From positions 124,001 through 188,000 of the forward strand of contig JAODTK010004721.1 of assembly GCA_026419785.1 (NCBI GenBank): a DNA stretch of 64,000 bases. The letters run 5' to 3'. Numbering within the stretch: position 1 is the first letter of the stretch; each line of letters opens with the position of its first letter. The position numbers were made by a program, and so were the translations under genes. The notes below the pieces were generated by a model that was given only the letters and a program-made list of their open reading frames with translations, was not told the origin of the DNA and ran no database searches. This DNA comes from Sclerodactyla briareus. Lineage: Eukaryota; Echinodermata; Holothuroidea; Dendrochirotida; Sclerodactylidae. Shown here in pieces: positions 1 to 14,280 of this stretch.

Positions 1-3000
1 CTTCCCATACTTCCGGATCTGGACTTCTGTACATTCCAAAGAAGAGCACGCTTCCGAACTCACTGGCGCAATTGCGTCAGGCTGATGGAGTCTATTGTTG
101 ACATTAAATGGACACCAAGTCATGGTCACGAGGGTCATTCGGCCGAAAAGGACAAAAAAACGCACATTCTGGGGGGGCAACATTGGATGCGCACAAGTGT
201 GGGTGAGGGGTGAAAATCTTGGAAATGACCTGTTTCACATTTTTACCCCTCCTCAGTCCGGGAGATGCTCCTGTTTAGGAGAATTATAAGATTCTCCTGT
301 TCGGGAAGATCCTGATGTTAAGACGGCTTGAATAAAATGTTTGCCGACCATTACCATATGAAACCAGTCGCTCACAGATAAGACATCCCTGCGAGTTTGA
401 TAAATCTAACATTAGTTCGATTATAAAGTTACGTGTTTTCCATAGCATGTGTCACCTTCACGGACGTTATTGCAAGTTCAGGCAGTTACCCTAACTATGA
501 ACAACCAAAAAAATTGGAGCTGTGTTCGGAACACGGGGCGAATCTAATGCCGAAAAGCACTCCGGAAGTAGTCCATTCTGTCAAATAACAGAATAACAGC
601 AAATCTCCATTGGACAACTACTAATCCCAAACCGAGCTTTTGAGTTGGCACAACAAGGTCCTGGAATATGCAATAAAAGTTGAAAAGATTCGGATTGGGA
701 GGAATGTTCCAGGAGGGGTGAGAATGGATGTGCCCTATTTATTCCATATGGCCTGAAAGTTGCATTGTGGAACAGGCTCCTGCGAAGGGAGGGGGGGGGG
801 GTGGTCTGGGGGTGCCGGGGATGACGGAGTTGACGGGGTGACGGGGTGCGGGCACCCCCCCTACCGATTGCAGGTCAGTGTGTCCCAGACCACAGGCGAT
901 ATTTGAGCTTAAAGCTGGCATGGATCAATATTTGACACGAAAGTGGTATCCCGGTTTCGATCAGCTGGACTCGCGTAAGTTTTTGTTTGTTATTCAGTGC
1001 ACTTGAGCAACTGAATGGAAGATTATCCTAATATGACCCAAATTTCACTGATTATGGCGATGATTGATCTGATAGTATTGGAAAAAAAGAATCTCTTGAA
1101 GTCCTTATGAGGGTTGCATAAAATCCTCAAAGGCACTGCAACTGATATTAAAATACCGAAAAGTTGAATTTGCAAGAATGAAATCTGTATATAAAAATGT
1201 AGGTATTTGTATGTTGGCTCGCAGGCAACCTAGCGTCAACATTCAACATGGGGGAGGGGTTAGCTGTAAGAAGAAGATATGGAGAAGCCGTTCTTAAAAG
1301 AGGGTCTATCGCACGTTAGTAGATATACCACAGTCGAAGATTCACCAAACCATATCGTTTGCAGGACTTCGTTTGACAAATCCCAGAAAATTGGGATTTT
1401 GATCATTACGATTCGAGTGACGTAGTTGTCAGTCATCAGTAGCACACGGGCGGTGATATGAATGATCCGCGGAAATCGCCCAATAATAGGTCAGCAAGAT
1501 TTACAGAGACTTGGCAAGAACATTTTACAACACCGAAAATGTGAATTTATCGAAGAATGATGCTTTTGAAGCCTAAATTGACCGAGGCACTGTTTCGGCT
1601 ATGCGCGGCGTATTGTGGCTTGTTTTGGTATCGCCGCCGACGTTCAGAAAAATAGGAATCCTTCAAATGGGCAACTAAAGAAGATCTATCCATCTAACAT
1701 ATGCCAAAACTACGTTGGAGGTTGTCTAAATTATTCACAAATAAGACCACAGAGGTAAGTTTCCCAGGCAGACAATGGCCGTTTCCCGTAATTAGTGAAA
1801 GAAATAATGTACGATTGCGCAATCACGTTGGCGTCGCACCGCCCCACTAGTACGCCCATGATTCAGCTTGACAGAGAGCAGAACGAAGTCGCATAGGCGG
1901 TTGTTTAGGACAATCACGATTGGTAAAGGGTTCATCCTGAACATATGGTGAATGAGACTGATCGAGGAGAACAAAGTCAACAGCAGTTGTCAAACAGGTA
2001 GGAGGGGTTTGCACATTGCCAGGCTTCCCCGACCGGAGCGGAAGGTTGCCAGTGTAAAGATTCCTTGAATCTCAGCACTTTTGTTTCTATCGCGTAAGTT
2101 TGCTTTGTTAATTTGGTGAATGGACGTGAACATGGTTGAGTCAGTAGTACTGCCTTTCGGTGTCTGTGAGGCATGATGTGTTTCAAAAGGATCGCCTCGC
2201 TTCGCGCCATCTGATGACATTCTGCTTTTTCGGGCACATCACCATAAACCGCATACCTACCCCGAAATAGGACTACTACTACTACGTCACAACCGCGTCT
2301 ACGGCTGTAGGCACACCATGTCTAGGCATAGGGCCTACCGTATGCCATAAGGGCCTACACAGGACGAAATTAATCATATTTTAGTCCTTAAAAAAAAGGA
2401 ATTCAATTACCATGGGCGGCGATCCGGAGGGGGGGGCGGGGGACATGTCCCCCAATATTTTTGGGGGGGGGCATATATCAAATATCCCCCCAATATATTG
2501 CGGACTGGGTGAAAAAAAGCTATAATCATAGTACCGTACGGCCAAAAACAAAAAATGTCTAACTAATATTTCTTATTAGATGTTGAAATTGTGTTTAGAA
2601 GGCCGAAATGCCAAAAACAAAAATCCATTACAACAATGCCGCAATCCAAACTGCCATTTCTTAACACTGCAAACAGTTTAGTCTACTCTAGATGCCTTAG
2701 TGTTCAGATTGGCTTTGCCAGCCTGACGTGATGTTTTTAATAGAAGGTGAAAGCTATAGGTAACGAAAAACAACAGGGCAGGGGAGCGTGCACATTAGTA
2801 TGGAGGTACGTGAGTGAACGTATGGAACTATACAGGCGCGGAGCGGGTCGAAACAATTCTGAGACATGAGAAATTTTGACGAAAAATTGAGCGCAACACT
2901 AGTAATCTGAAATATGACCAAATTTTCTGCTGACTGGCTTAATTCCTTCAATCAAATGCCCGAAAAATGCACACCCATTCCAGTGACCAGTGATGTTCAA

Positions 3001-4605
3001 GCAATTTTCAATCTGCGGCAGGCCTCCACCCAATTGGGAAGAGTACTCGATGGAAATCCTAAGACATGCTGCGAGTAGAACTGGAGACCCACGATGAAGA
3101 AACTGTAAGGATTAAACATCCCGATCCAGTTTTAGGAAATTACCTGTCAATTTCAGTGATGCATACTGCCATAAGTCGCGGAAAGGGCCGCTCCCTGCAA
3201 TCTCTGGGGGGGGGGGGGGGGTGGTGCTGTAAGACTATTTTTTGTACGGTACCACGTCAACTGATGGGTGGCGCGAATGGTAATGAATAACGTAGGATCA
3301 GTTCCTTCAAGAGTGTTCCTGAGATATACATTTCAGAAAATGTATTGTCATTTGGGGATGTTGCTTACTGCCGTAAGAATGCATGTGAAGGACCGTTCCG
3401 GAATCTGGGGGTCGTAAGGCTCAAAATCCTTGGACCTATACGAACCACTAATGCTGGCAAAAATGAAGGAAGAAAAATCATTATTTCCTTCAAACGAAAA
3501 GTTTCTGAAATACAAATTTCTGAAAAATTATCGCCAATTTTAGAGACGTTGTCCCCTGCGATACAGCGCGGGAATTGCCCATTCCTGCAATCGGAGGGGT
3601 TGGTAAAAAGAAAAACCCTACGCGTCCAATAGCGGATGGTGGTGGCTGGCCCAAATTGTAGCGAATACACGTACACATAGATCAATCCCTTCAAAGAACG
3701 TTTATAGAATATGAATCTGGAAATTTATTGCCACTTTAGGGACGTGGCTACTGCCATACAGTCCGGGAAATGCCGTTTCCTTCAATCTGGGGGGTCTGTA
3801 AAACAAGAAAAATTCTTGTACACTACGCATCAACAACCGACCGTGGCGTATGTACGGAATAAACATTTTTCAGTTCCTTCAAGAAGTTTTGAAATAAAAA
3901 AACAATGGGAATTATGACGATTTTAGGGAGGTTGCGTACTGCCAAATGACCCCAGAAGGGCCGTTCCCTGAAATCGGGGGGGTCTGTAAAACGAAAAATT
4001 CCCTTCAACGCTACGCGCCAACCTTAGGTGGCGCTCCGCTTAGATGGTGCTACCTCATATGCCCCCCCCCCCCAATAATGAAAACACAGATCGACACCCC
4101 TGATAATTGCCAACTGAAAGACAGTGCAAGTAATTATTATCAAGTATTAATATGAAAAGCAGGACATTGTCAACTCATTGATCTAGTATAAACAAGTGTG
4201 CTCTTCGAAAAAGCCAGAATTTTCAAAGGGGACGATGGACACCCTGCCCGTATACCCTCACTGACGGCGGGCCATAATGGGGACCTGAGTAACTTTTCCC
4301 CCTTACCCAGGACACCTGGCTAATAGCCCACTGTTCACTGTATTTTGCTTTTATAATGGGTCGCCTGCTAGTTTGCTAATTAAAAAAAATTAAGGTACGT
4401 TACCGCGGGTACATCAGGGGTACTGTCTAATGGGAATCACGCGATTCGCTATGAAATAACTAAAAAAAGTTTAAAAAAATGACAAAGAAAAAGTCTGAAA
4501 AATGAAACTGACGAAAATGTAGGTTTTTGTGTACGGGGTAGGGTGAGGTGTCTTTAGTCAGGAGAGCTCAGCACCCCCGTATAAAAATCATTCGAAGGGG
4601 CCTGT
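1..4605 (+). repeat. Long complex repeat, copy 1 (truncated at its right end)
   Basis: This stretch aligns along its length with 9439-14090; its part from about 1655 onward also aligns with 14298-17390. Shared landmarks include the opening cttcccatac, a TACTAC run near 2275, the segment with GTCCCCCAAT near 2448, a G run near 3208 and a series of ~190 bp subunits from 3110. Homology stops abruptly at about 4605, after the shared string ggggcctgt, and unrelated DNA follows. The copy may extend left of the window. Copies differ by many one-base indels as well as substitutions. No continuous reading frame is conserved between copies, so I read it as non-coding repeat DNA of unknown class. Confidence 0.85.
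3110..4060 (+). repeat. Nested tandem array of ~190 bp subunits (copy 1)
   Basis: About five subunits follow one another. Each contains the same ordered landmarks: a TTCCTTCAAGA-like start (seen near 3303, 3487, 3684 and 3876, so spacing 184-197 bp), a CAATTTTAGGGA-like middle, 'actgccat', 'cctgcaatctgggg', 'gtaaaac' and 'ccaaattgta'. The first subunit carries the long G run at about 3206-3222. Subunits are more diverged from each other than equivalent subunits are between the long copies, so the array predates the larger duplication. Confidence 0.8.
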
Positions 4606-7600
4606 CAGTCGTATCATTTATTGTAACATATTGCTTCCTGCCAGAAAGGTAATTGCAAATTTGGCTAGGGGAAATTTCCTTTACACCCATAATGCTTTAA
4701 TTCATGAGGAAGTATATCATAGTTTAGAACGTCAAACGCCTTGGAAGATCCATTAACACCACATGCTGGTAAGCGTTATCAATTTACGAAGCAGCATCTT
4801 TCAATAAAGTTTCATAACACCTGTTGTGGGATCTGGTCATCTTGAGATACTATGAAGTGACAGGAAATTTAGCAAACGAGTGTATTATATAATATTGGTA
4901 ACACTTGAAACCGGCCTGTATTATCTTTCTGTTTCTGTCTTCCTTTTTGTGAAGAGGACAACACGACATTTTATTGCATAAGGGCATATGCCTTTCTGAA
5001 AGAAATATTATTAGGTGGGTAAAAGGCCGAGCTAAAATTAAACTTTTACTGTTTTGACACCTTACAGGAAATACTCTCACGCCCTGGATAAACATTTAGA
5101 CTCTGATACAATTTACAATTTTCATGTTCACCGATGGATGAAAAACATAAAAGAGCCTTGGAAGAAGGTAAATAGTTTCTCAACGACCGGTGTCATTGGA
5201 GGGATAAAGAGCCAAGAGCAGGACCGATGTTGACATAATAGTCAGTAAATATATTACAAATTAGCATTGAGATCAGTAATGATCGATCACGTTCAATAAT
5301 TCGCTGACAACCTCCCTTGTTTATTCCCAGTAAAATCTAATGGATTTCCATTCCATGTCGCTTGTGCATTCAGGTTTGAGAACCCATCATTGTAGTGATT
5401 ATATTCAGCAATAAGGATAAGAAATTCAGTCTAGTCCTAAATCTTGTATTAATTCGCCCTTATTTATGTCGGGACGGGTGACGCTTGTATTTTCTGAAAA
5501 GCTTTTAATTTCTTTTGTTGTGAGACAGGAATTTAAACTACCATAGTACCAAATTCTTCCTATCTAGGGACAACTAATGTGTCGCTGTAAGAGGAAATGT
5601 AGATTATAATCCTTATAAAATTCACGAATTTAGTGGTAAGCCGAATTGACATCATGTCACCGAGAACCGGGTCTCCCCGCTGACAGTAGGCCAGATTTGC
5701 TCAAACGCTCTTGAATCAGCTGGCGACGTAATTGTCTAGACTGTGCTTATGATGGGCATGTGAAGAAGCACAACTGCGCAATTCATAAGCCAACAGGTTA
5801 ATGATCGGGGAGGTCGTCACTAATAAACACCAGCAGAGAGGATCAATGACCCTTTGTAAAAAATGTCTAATAATGTGCTGGAGTGCTCTGTGATACTTGT
5901 AGGCTGATGGATAACATGGTAAGAGCTGTGAGACTGCAAACTGTCAATTAAGTATTAACATGAGCATTTTTCTAATGAGCATGGTCAATATTGAAAGTCA
6001 CCAAGATATAGCAATGCTAGAACCAACTTAGAAGAATGTAATCAGTGTATTTGCCCAAAATCAGGGCACTCGAATGCGGTGACAGGTAAACAACCCCCAA
6101 CAAATCGATCATGCCCAAATGAGTAAATTCAATGGACAAGAGATTCAAAGGGATTGTCAGGAAAACACAGAGAAATTATAGTTGATACTTGATACTATAC
6201 TCCAATATTATTTAAACATGAAGGTCCAACACCACCGCCACTATTTGTACTTCTCCATATGAACAAAGTTTAACCCATCAGATATTGATAGACCTTTCGT
6301 CCAGTTGGCGACATGATTCTAACGATTAGGATTTGATTCAGGGGAACGGCACCACGTAAGCTCACGGTTGCTCTAGAATGCAATGACTTGGCTAGGTCCA
6401 TTGGACCCCCCCCACCCCGAGACCTTACGCAGTCCTTTGTACCCTTGACCGCAAGCGCAATTATCTTTGGCAATATCCCCATGTGTCCCTGCAAGATTGA
6501 AAGCAACACGTGCATGAGCAAATCAACATGGCTTTATTCCTGTCTTACTCCTCGAGATTCTCTGGTGGACTAGAATTTATGAAACATCGGTTGGATCCTC
6601 AGAGTAAACCGATGACACTGGGTTCCAGAGGCGAAGACCCTGACCCCCCACAATGGAACTGTACCCCCAGACACAGGCACAAAGCCTTCGAGCACGATAT
6701 GTCCCGGAGTACATATATCATCCCCAGAACCGAAGGTTGTTCCCGGGCCAGCTAGGCAACACTCCATCAAATAATGGAAAAATGCCCTCACAAACGATTA
6801 TCTAGTTTCAGTATCAGGAAAGATTTGTAATTCACTACGATTTGTGAGAAAATAGTTACGGAGTCAAGTTCCAACGCCATGCGCGGTTTTACCGGGATCT
6901 AGTGGACTGCCGTCCCCCTCGGAGCATTTAGCCCCATGAGAAGTGTCCATGGAATCCATAATAAAAGGGATGGAGGCGGTCGCTCATAGGGTCACATCAT
7001 ATTTAACCCCCAGATTTTGCCACTAGAACCAGTTATCAACTAGATTATTCCTTCAGAAACCAGAGAGTATCTAATGGAACAGGTCTCCGTGGGGCCGCAG
7101 TGTATGCATTTTTCCAGTGATCTGAGAGACTACTTTAAAAATGTTCATTACGCAATCAATAGTGAGGTGGCGCTATGCTTAGGTATTCTTCCAAAATTAA
7201 ATCCGATACTGCACACCATCATGTGACCCGCTCACCCTTACATTCCCTTACACTACAGGCCTGCGTCAGTTGGCTTTTTTTCAGGCAAGTTTGTATTTCA
7301 AGGCAATGTTAACCCCCTACTCTTCACGGACGCAGATGTCACCTCGGAATAAATTCTACCTCGGCTTCATAGTAGGCCTGAGTCAAAATGTCTGATATGC
7401 GACTGACTCAGTTGACGAAAGCGGGAGGCAATAGAGAAATACCACACGCACCATATAATAAGCTGGCGTTCGGGGAATTCATTTCAAATTTCAATTAATT
7501 TGGGAATGGGGCGGCCTTTCTCAAATCAGTGTGAAAACTTCGAAGTGGTCAAATCAGTGCCTCAAAATGCTGAAATGCCCATCAAAATAGTAGGCGGACC

Positions 7601-9438
7601 GGAAAATAGGGGCGACTCTTCTTGAATCAGAAGCGCACGGACTAAATATTATCAAAGGCACGAGGATGACCGGTATCTGGCCTAAAAGGGCCCCAACGTC
7701 GTGAGGGGGGGGGGGGGGGTTGAGGCGAATATGTAGGGAAACTGGTCACCAACGCTTCAGCAATAGGACAGGTTCACCCATCACTTCCATTCAGGACATT
7801 CATCCCCCAACATTACCGGGAGGAAGCCATCGGTTCGTGGATTGGGTGCACCTCCTTGCCAAACCATGCTCCCAGACAATTTCACCAGACCAAGTTCATT
7901 TTCTGTCTGACTGAATCAAGCGACTGTCAGGTTCGTGGCATTTGGGGGGGGACCCCTTTTCACCCCCCCGGCGTTCCCTCTCGCCCTCCTTGCTGAAACC
8001 CACTAATACCTGATTGGACTCTCGTGGTTCTTGCAGTTTAGAGACACCCCTCATTCCCCGCCAAACCGTTCCATCCTGGTCCGAGAAAAAGGTTCGCAGG
8101 GTGTGTCATGTAATACCAAGTCAAGTCCAAAATGGCGAGAGGGAGGGGGGAGATGCAAATAAATTCAGAACCACAGCAAGGCAAGAGCTCTCCGTCGTCG
8201 GGTTCGATGCTCCATTCAAATCTTCCAACTCATTTTTTCTTGCCACTTGGCCACTTTTCTTGCCACTTTGTCTGCAATGCGGGCTATTGGACAGCTGGAT
8301 TGCATTTCAACTCGAACACAAGCGAATCCATCATCTCATCCTTTTCTGTAGAACCATAATGATATGTTGTTGAGTAGTAGTGTTCGTGAAAGTTTCATAC
8401 AATGCTTGCACAAATATAGGTCTACGATTTAGTGATTATTTCCCAAAAGAAGGGACATTAGCCAATGCCCAAACTACGCTCTGCCTCGTTAGCAATGCAC
8501 AACACGGTCTGCGTCCTCTTAGAATGTCCCCAAATACTCCGCCTCAAGGGATATTTGAAAGAGTCACAAGTTCAAAACGTGTTCAAAGGCGATGATCTCC
8601 CTCGGTCCCCTTTTATTGCTATGCTATTAAGCTTTCCGCGTGACACAAAAAACAGTGTCGGAAGAACCTACTACTCGTTGGTTAGTACTCCACTACTTGG
8701 TTCGGAAACTCGGCTATAATTATTGGGCTTCAATTTGCGCCTTTCCGACTCAGTCTTTCAGCATCCCAGAGGTGATTTCTCTGGATACATTTTAATACTC
8801 GCGAAGTCATGCGTCTCCCGGGAGGAGATGCAGCAATTGATATCAAACAGTACGATGTTTTCATATCCAAAAACCCCTCATCCGACTCCCGAAGAATTAA
8901 TGTGTAGCCCAGAATCCTACAGCCTCAACAAATATATATGGTACTGTGAAAATGTGAACCAGCCTTCGCTATATCGGTACCCCAGATATCCAGTCGCAGT
9001 TTTACCCAGTGACCCGTTGTTCCTACTATAAACTCAATGGAGTAGTAATGACTAAGTACATTATAGGTTATATAGGACTCGGGTTACGAATAATTTGCAA
9101 CAAACGGACTCCTCAAATGACTAATGTAACAAGTCACTGGGGTATTGTACACTATTTTGAACGTCTCACGAGTGATAATTTCCAGCCCCTTGGTTGTAAT
9201 TCAAGCTGGACCTGTTATGAGAACTGCCCCGAGCTAGTATTAACCGATTGCAGCATACTGAAGTTGGCGGAGTACCCCGCGTTCGGGATCACCCCACTTT
9301 GCTCGGGGTTTCTTCATCCCGGTACGAGTAATGAATTCAAACAACAGAGTTCTTAGCCTCTCCGTCCTAACTCTGCAGTTACTTTGAGTGAAGTTCATTG
9401 GATGTGCTGTCAACACTGTCGCCAGTTCAGCGACCTGG
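4606..9438. other. Spacer between long repeats; no gene recognised
   Basis: No domain, RNA gene or convincing splice-bounded exon was seen. There is a G run near 7706-7720. The plus strand stays open in two successive frames over 8723-9356 (102 then 115 codons, overlapping near 9009), which is longer than chance usually gives at this base composition. The predicted peptide has several Cys residues but matches no family I know and has no clear start context. I treat it as unproven. Confidence 0.4.
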
Positions 9439-12400
9439 CTTCCCATACTTCGCGGATAGGCTTCTGTACATCCAAAGAAAGAGCACGACTTCCTATATTC
9501 CACTGCGACAATTGCGTAGGCTGAGTGAGTATATTGTGACATTAAAGACAAAAAGTCATGGTCAGATGGTCATAGGCGAAAATGGACAAAAAAAACCACA
9601 GTCCTGGGGGGCACATTTGGATGCGGCAAAAGTGTGGGTGAGGGTTGAAAATCTTGGAAATGAACCTGTTTCACATTTTACCCTCTCAGTACCGGGAAGA
9701 TGATCCTGTTTAGGAGAATTCTCAGATTCTCCTGTTCGGGAGAAATCCTTATGGTAATACGGATATGAATAAAAATTGTGTGCCGACCATTACATATGAA
9801 ACAGTCGCTCACAGATAAGACATCCTGCGCTGTTTGAGTAACTTAACATTAGTTCGATGATTAAAGTTACGTGTGTTTCCATAGCCTGTGTTACCTTCAA
9901 GCGTATTGCAAGTTCAGGCAGTTACCTAACTATTAACAAATGGAGATGCGTTCGCCGAACAACGGGACGAAATCTAATGCCGAAAGCCACCTCGGAAGTA
10001 GTCCATTCTCGTTTCAAATAACAGAATAAATAAATCTCCATTGGACAACTACAATCCAAAACCGAAGCTTTTTGTAGTTGGCACAAAAGGATCGGGATAT
10101 GACAATAAAAGTTGAAGATTCGGATGGACGAATGTTCAAGAGGAGGTGAGAATGGATGTGCCCTATTTAATTTCCATATGGCTGGCAAGTTGCATTGTGG
10201 ACAGGCCCCTGGAAGGAGGGGGGGGGGGGTGGTGATGGGGGTGACAGGGGGTGACGGGGTGAGGGGTGACGGGGTGACGGGGTTGACGGGGGGACGGGGT
10301 GCGGAGCACTCCTACCAATTTCAGGTCATGTGTCCAGCACCCCAGTCGATATTTGAGACTTAAAGAGCTGTCACTGGATTCAATATCTGCACGAAAATTT
10401 GGATCCAGGCTAGGCTCACCAGATCAAGGATGGCTGCGTAAGTTCGTTATTCAGTTGTAACTGAGCACTGAATGGAAGAGATCCTAATATGACCCAAAAT
10501 TCACCTTGATTTTTTTAATGATTGATCTGATAGTATTGGAAAAAGATATCGAAGTGTCCTTATATGTTCATCAAATCCTCAGGCACCTGACAACTGATCA
10601 AAATCCCGCCCCTTTTTGCACCCGTTTTTCAGACAATTACCACCCATGCCACTATCCCCCCCACAAACATAATTAGTAGGTTGTTCTCCATGCACCCTAG
10701 CGTCAGCATTCAACATGGGGGGAAGGGGTTAGCCTGCTAAAAGCCCAGACGAATGGAGAGCGTTCCTGAATAGGAGGCCCTACGCCCCAGAACAAACATA
10801 GAGTGCGTAAATCCAACAGTCGACTATCACAACATATACCGTCTGCAGGACTTCGTTTGACAAATCCCAGAAATGGGATTTTGCTCATTACATTCGAGGA
10901 CGTAGTTGTCAGTCATCAGTAGCACATTGGCGTTGATATGATGATCGCGGAAAAATCGACAATGAGAGGTCATCAATATTTACAGAAGACTTGCAATAAC
11001 ATTTTACAAAGCACCGAAAATGAGGATTATCGAAGAATTGATGCATTTGAGCATAAAATTGAGCGAAGCACGTTTCGGCTATGCCGCGTATTGTGGCTGT
11101 CTGGTATCGCCGCGGAAGTTCGGAATAATATGAATCCTTCAAATGGTCAAATAAAGAAGAATATCCATCTACATATGCCAAAAAACTGGTTGGAGGTTGT
11201 GCTTAAATTATTACAAATAAGACCAATAGAGGTAATTTCCAGCAGACATGGCCGTTCCCGTAATTTAGTGAAAGAAATAATGTCCGATTGCGCAATCAAC
11301 GTGGCGTCGCACCGCTCCACTAGTACCGCCCAGATCAGCTGGACAGAGAGCAGAACGACGTCTCACAGGCGTTGGTTTGGACAAATCACCGATTGGTTAA
11401 AGTCATCCTTCACATAGAGGAATGAGACCTGCCCCCCCCGCTCCCCCACGAGGAGAACAAAGCAAACGCCGTTTCAACAGCTAGGGAGGGTTTGCAATTG
11501 GCCAGGTTCCACGACCGGTAGTGGCAGGTTGCCAGGTGTAAAGTTTCCTGACGAATCTCAGCCAATTTTGTTTCTATCGCCGTAGTTGGGCTTTGTTAAT
11601 CTTGTGTAACGGACGTGAACGTGGTTAAGTCAGTAGTAAACTGGCCTTTTCGGTGGTCTGTGAGTGAGTTTTAAATTCCTTCGCCTCGCTTCGCGCCAAC
11701 TGAAGCCATTCTGCTTGCCGGGCAATCACAAAACCACATAACTACCCCGAAATAGGCCTACTACTACTACTTCACAACCGCGTACTTACGGGTGTAGGCA
11801 CACACTGATCTAGGCATAGGCCTACCGTATGCATAGGGGCCTACACATGACGATTTTTCAATCATATTTTTATTCCTTAAAAAAAGAATCATTACCATGG
11901 GCGGCGATCACGAAGGGGGGGGGGGGGCGGGGACAGTCCCCCAATATTTGGGGGGGGATAAATCAAATATACACCACTATTTTGAGGACTGGCGAAAAAA
12001 TCCTATTATCAATGTACAGTACGGCCAAACAAAATGTCTAAATCATAGGCTTTATTAGATTGTTGAAAATTTTGTTTAGAAGGCCGAAATGCCAAAAAAA
12101 ATCCCATACAACAAGCCGCAATCCAACTGCCATTGTTTAACATGCACACAGTTTGTCTACTTTGAAATCCTATTGTTCAGATGGCTTTGCCAGCCTGACG
12201 TGCTGTTTTTAAGAGAAGGTGAAAGCTATATGTAAACGAAAATCAACAGGGGCAGGGATCGTGCACATTAGTATGAGGTTTACGTGATTGACGATGGAAC
12301 TATCAGGCGCGGAGGCGGGGCAAACAATTCTGAGACAGGAGAAATTGACGACAAATTGAGCGCAAACTATCTTGAAAATGACCAAATTATCTGCGGACTG

Positions 12401-12569
12401 CTTAATTCCTTTCATCAAAGCCCGAAAAATGCCCCACCTTTCATGACAGTGATGGTTCAAGCAAATTTTCAATCTGCGGCCGCCTCCAACCCAATGGGAA
12501 GGGCCTCGATGGAATATCTCTAAGACATGGCCTGCGGTCGAAATGGGACACGAGGAAAGAAATGTAAGG

Positions 12570-13490
12570 ATTACATCGAATCAGTTTTCGGGAAAATTAC
12601 TGCAATTTCGTGCTTGCATACTGCCATAAAGTTCGCGGAAAGTTCCCCGCTCCCGCAATAGGGGGGGGGGGGGGGTGGTCTGTAAGAATATTTTATTGTA
12701 CGGTACACGTCAATGATGGTGGCGCGAATTGTAATGAATAAAGATAGATCAGTTCCTCAAGAGTGTTTCTTGAGATAACATTTCAGAAATGTATGTCAAT
12801 TTTGGGGATGTTGCTTATGGCCGTAAGACATGCATGGAAGTACCGTTTCCGGTAATCTGGGGGATCGTAAGGCTCAAAATTTCCTTGTACTATACGAAAC
12901 CACTAATGCTGGCCCAAATTGTAGGAATAAACATCAATTAGTCCTTCAAGAACGTTTTGAAATACAAATTTCTGAAAAATTTTCGCCAATTTTAGAGACG
13001 TTGCTTAATGCCATACAGCGCGGGAATTGCCTGTTCCTGCAATCTAGGGGTTGTGTGGAACGTAAAATTTTCTGGTACGCCCGGCGCCAACCGATGGTGA
13101 CGGCTGGCCCAAATTGTAGGAATTACACGTACACATCGATCGATCCTTCAAGAACGTTTCTAGAAAATGATTATGAATTATTGCCATTTTAGGGGACGTG
13201 GCTACTGCCATACGGTTTCCGGGAAATGCCGTTTCCTCAGTCTGGGGGGTCTGTAAAACAAGAAAAATTCTTGTACACTACGCATCAACAACCGACCGTG
13301 GCCCGAATTGTACCCGGAATAAAGATTGATCAGTTCCTTCAAGCAACTGTTCTTGAAATAAAAAAAACTGGCGATATTAGACGATTTTTAGGATGTTGCT
13401 TACTGCCCAAATGCCCGGGAAGTGCCACTCCCTACAATCTGGAGGGTCTGTAAAACTAAAAATCCCTTCAACGCTACGCGCCCCCCCAAC
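12570..13490 (+). repeat. Nested tandem array of ~190 bp subunits (copy 2)
   Basis: Same subunit order as the array at 3110-4060. TTCCTCAAG/TCCTTCAAG starts lie near 12750, 12941, 13143 and 13331 (spacing 188-202 bp). The first subunit carries a G run at 12661-12675. The array ends in the shared 'cccttcaacgctacgcgcc' string, followed by a long C run near 13530. Confidence 0.8.
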
Positions 13491-14214
13491 CCATTGTGGC
13501 GACTCCGCTTAGATGGTGTACCCTCATCCCCCCCCCCCCCCCCCCAATATCAAAACAGATCGCACACCCTGATAATTGCCAACTGAAGATCAGTGCAAGA
13601 ATTATTATCAATGATAAATAGGAAAAAGCGGACATTTTCAACCATTGATCTAGTATAAAAGAATTTTGCATCTTCGAAAACACCAGAATTTTTCAACAGG
13701 GGACGATGGACACTCCATTCCCTATACCCTCACTGACGGCGGTCATAATGGGGACCCTGAGTTAACTTTTCCCTTACACCAGAAACCTGGGCTACTACGC
13801 CCACTGGTCATGGTATTTTGCTTTTACTCATGGGTCGCCTTGCCTCGTGATGCTAAGTAACAAAATTAAGGTACCGTTACAGCGGGTACATCAGGGTGTA
13901 CGGTCTAATCGGAGTATCAAGCGATTCGCCTATGAATAACTAAAAAAAAGATTTTAAAAAAAATGCAAAGAAAAAAATCTGAAAAAATGAAAATGACGAA
14001 AAGTAGGTTTTTGTGTAAGGGGTAGGGTGAGGTGGCTGTGTCAGGAGAGCTCAGCACCCCCAGTATAAAAATCGTTCGCAGGGGCCTGTTGTGGGAAAAT
14101 GCAATATGAGGTCTCATGAATAATTCTCACAATGCCTCTTCTATACCCATATCACCACATTCACCACTATTTTATCGCAAGCATGTAATTTCCATATCGG
14201 ATGCAGAAAGTGAT

Positions 14215-14280
14215 ATAGCATCTATCTATCTATCTTCTATCTATTCTTATGCTATCTATTGTCATCTATCTATCCATCTT
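14215..14280 (+). repeat. TATC microsatellite at the end of copy 2
   Basis: Imperfect CTAT/ATCT tetranucleotide repeat directly before the junction with copy 3. The same microsatellite, with the same flanks, ends copy 3 at 17489-17560. Confidence 0.85.

Noticed and set aside
2977..4155. Overlapping frames up to 109 codons in the long repeat
   Set aside because: They are not conserved in frame between the three copies and arise from the ~190 bp subunits.
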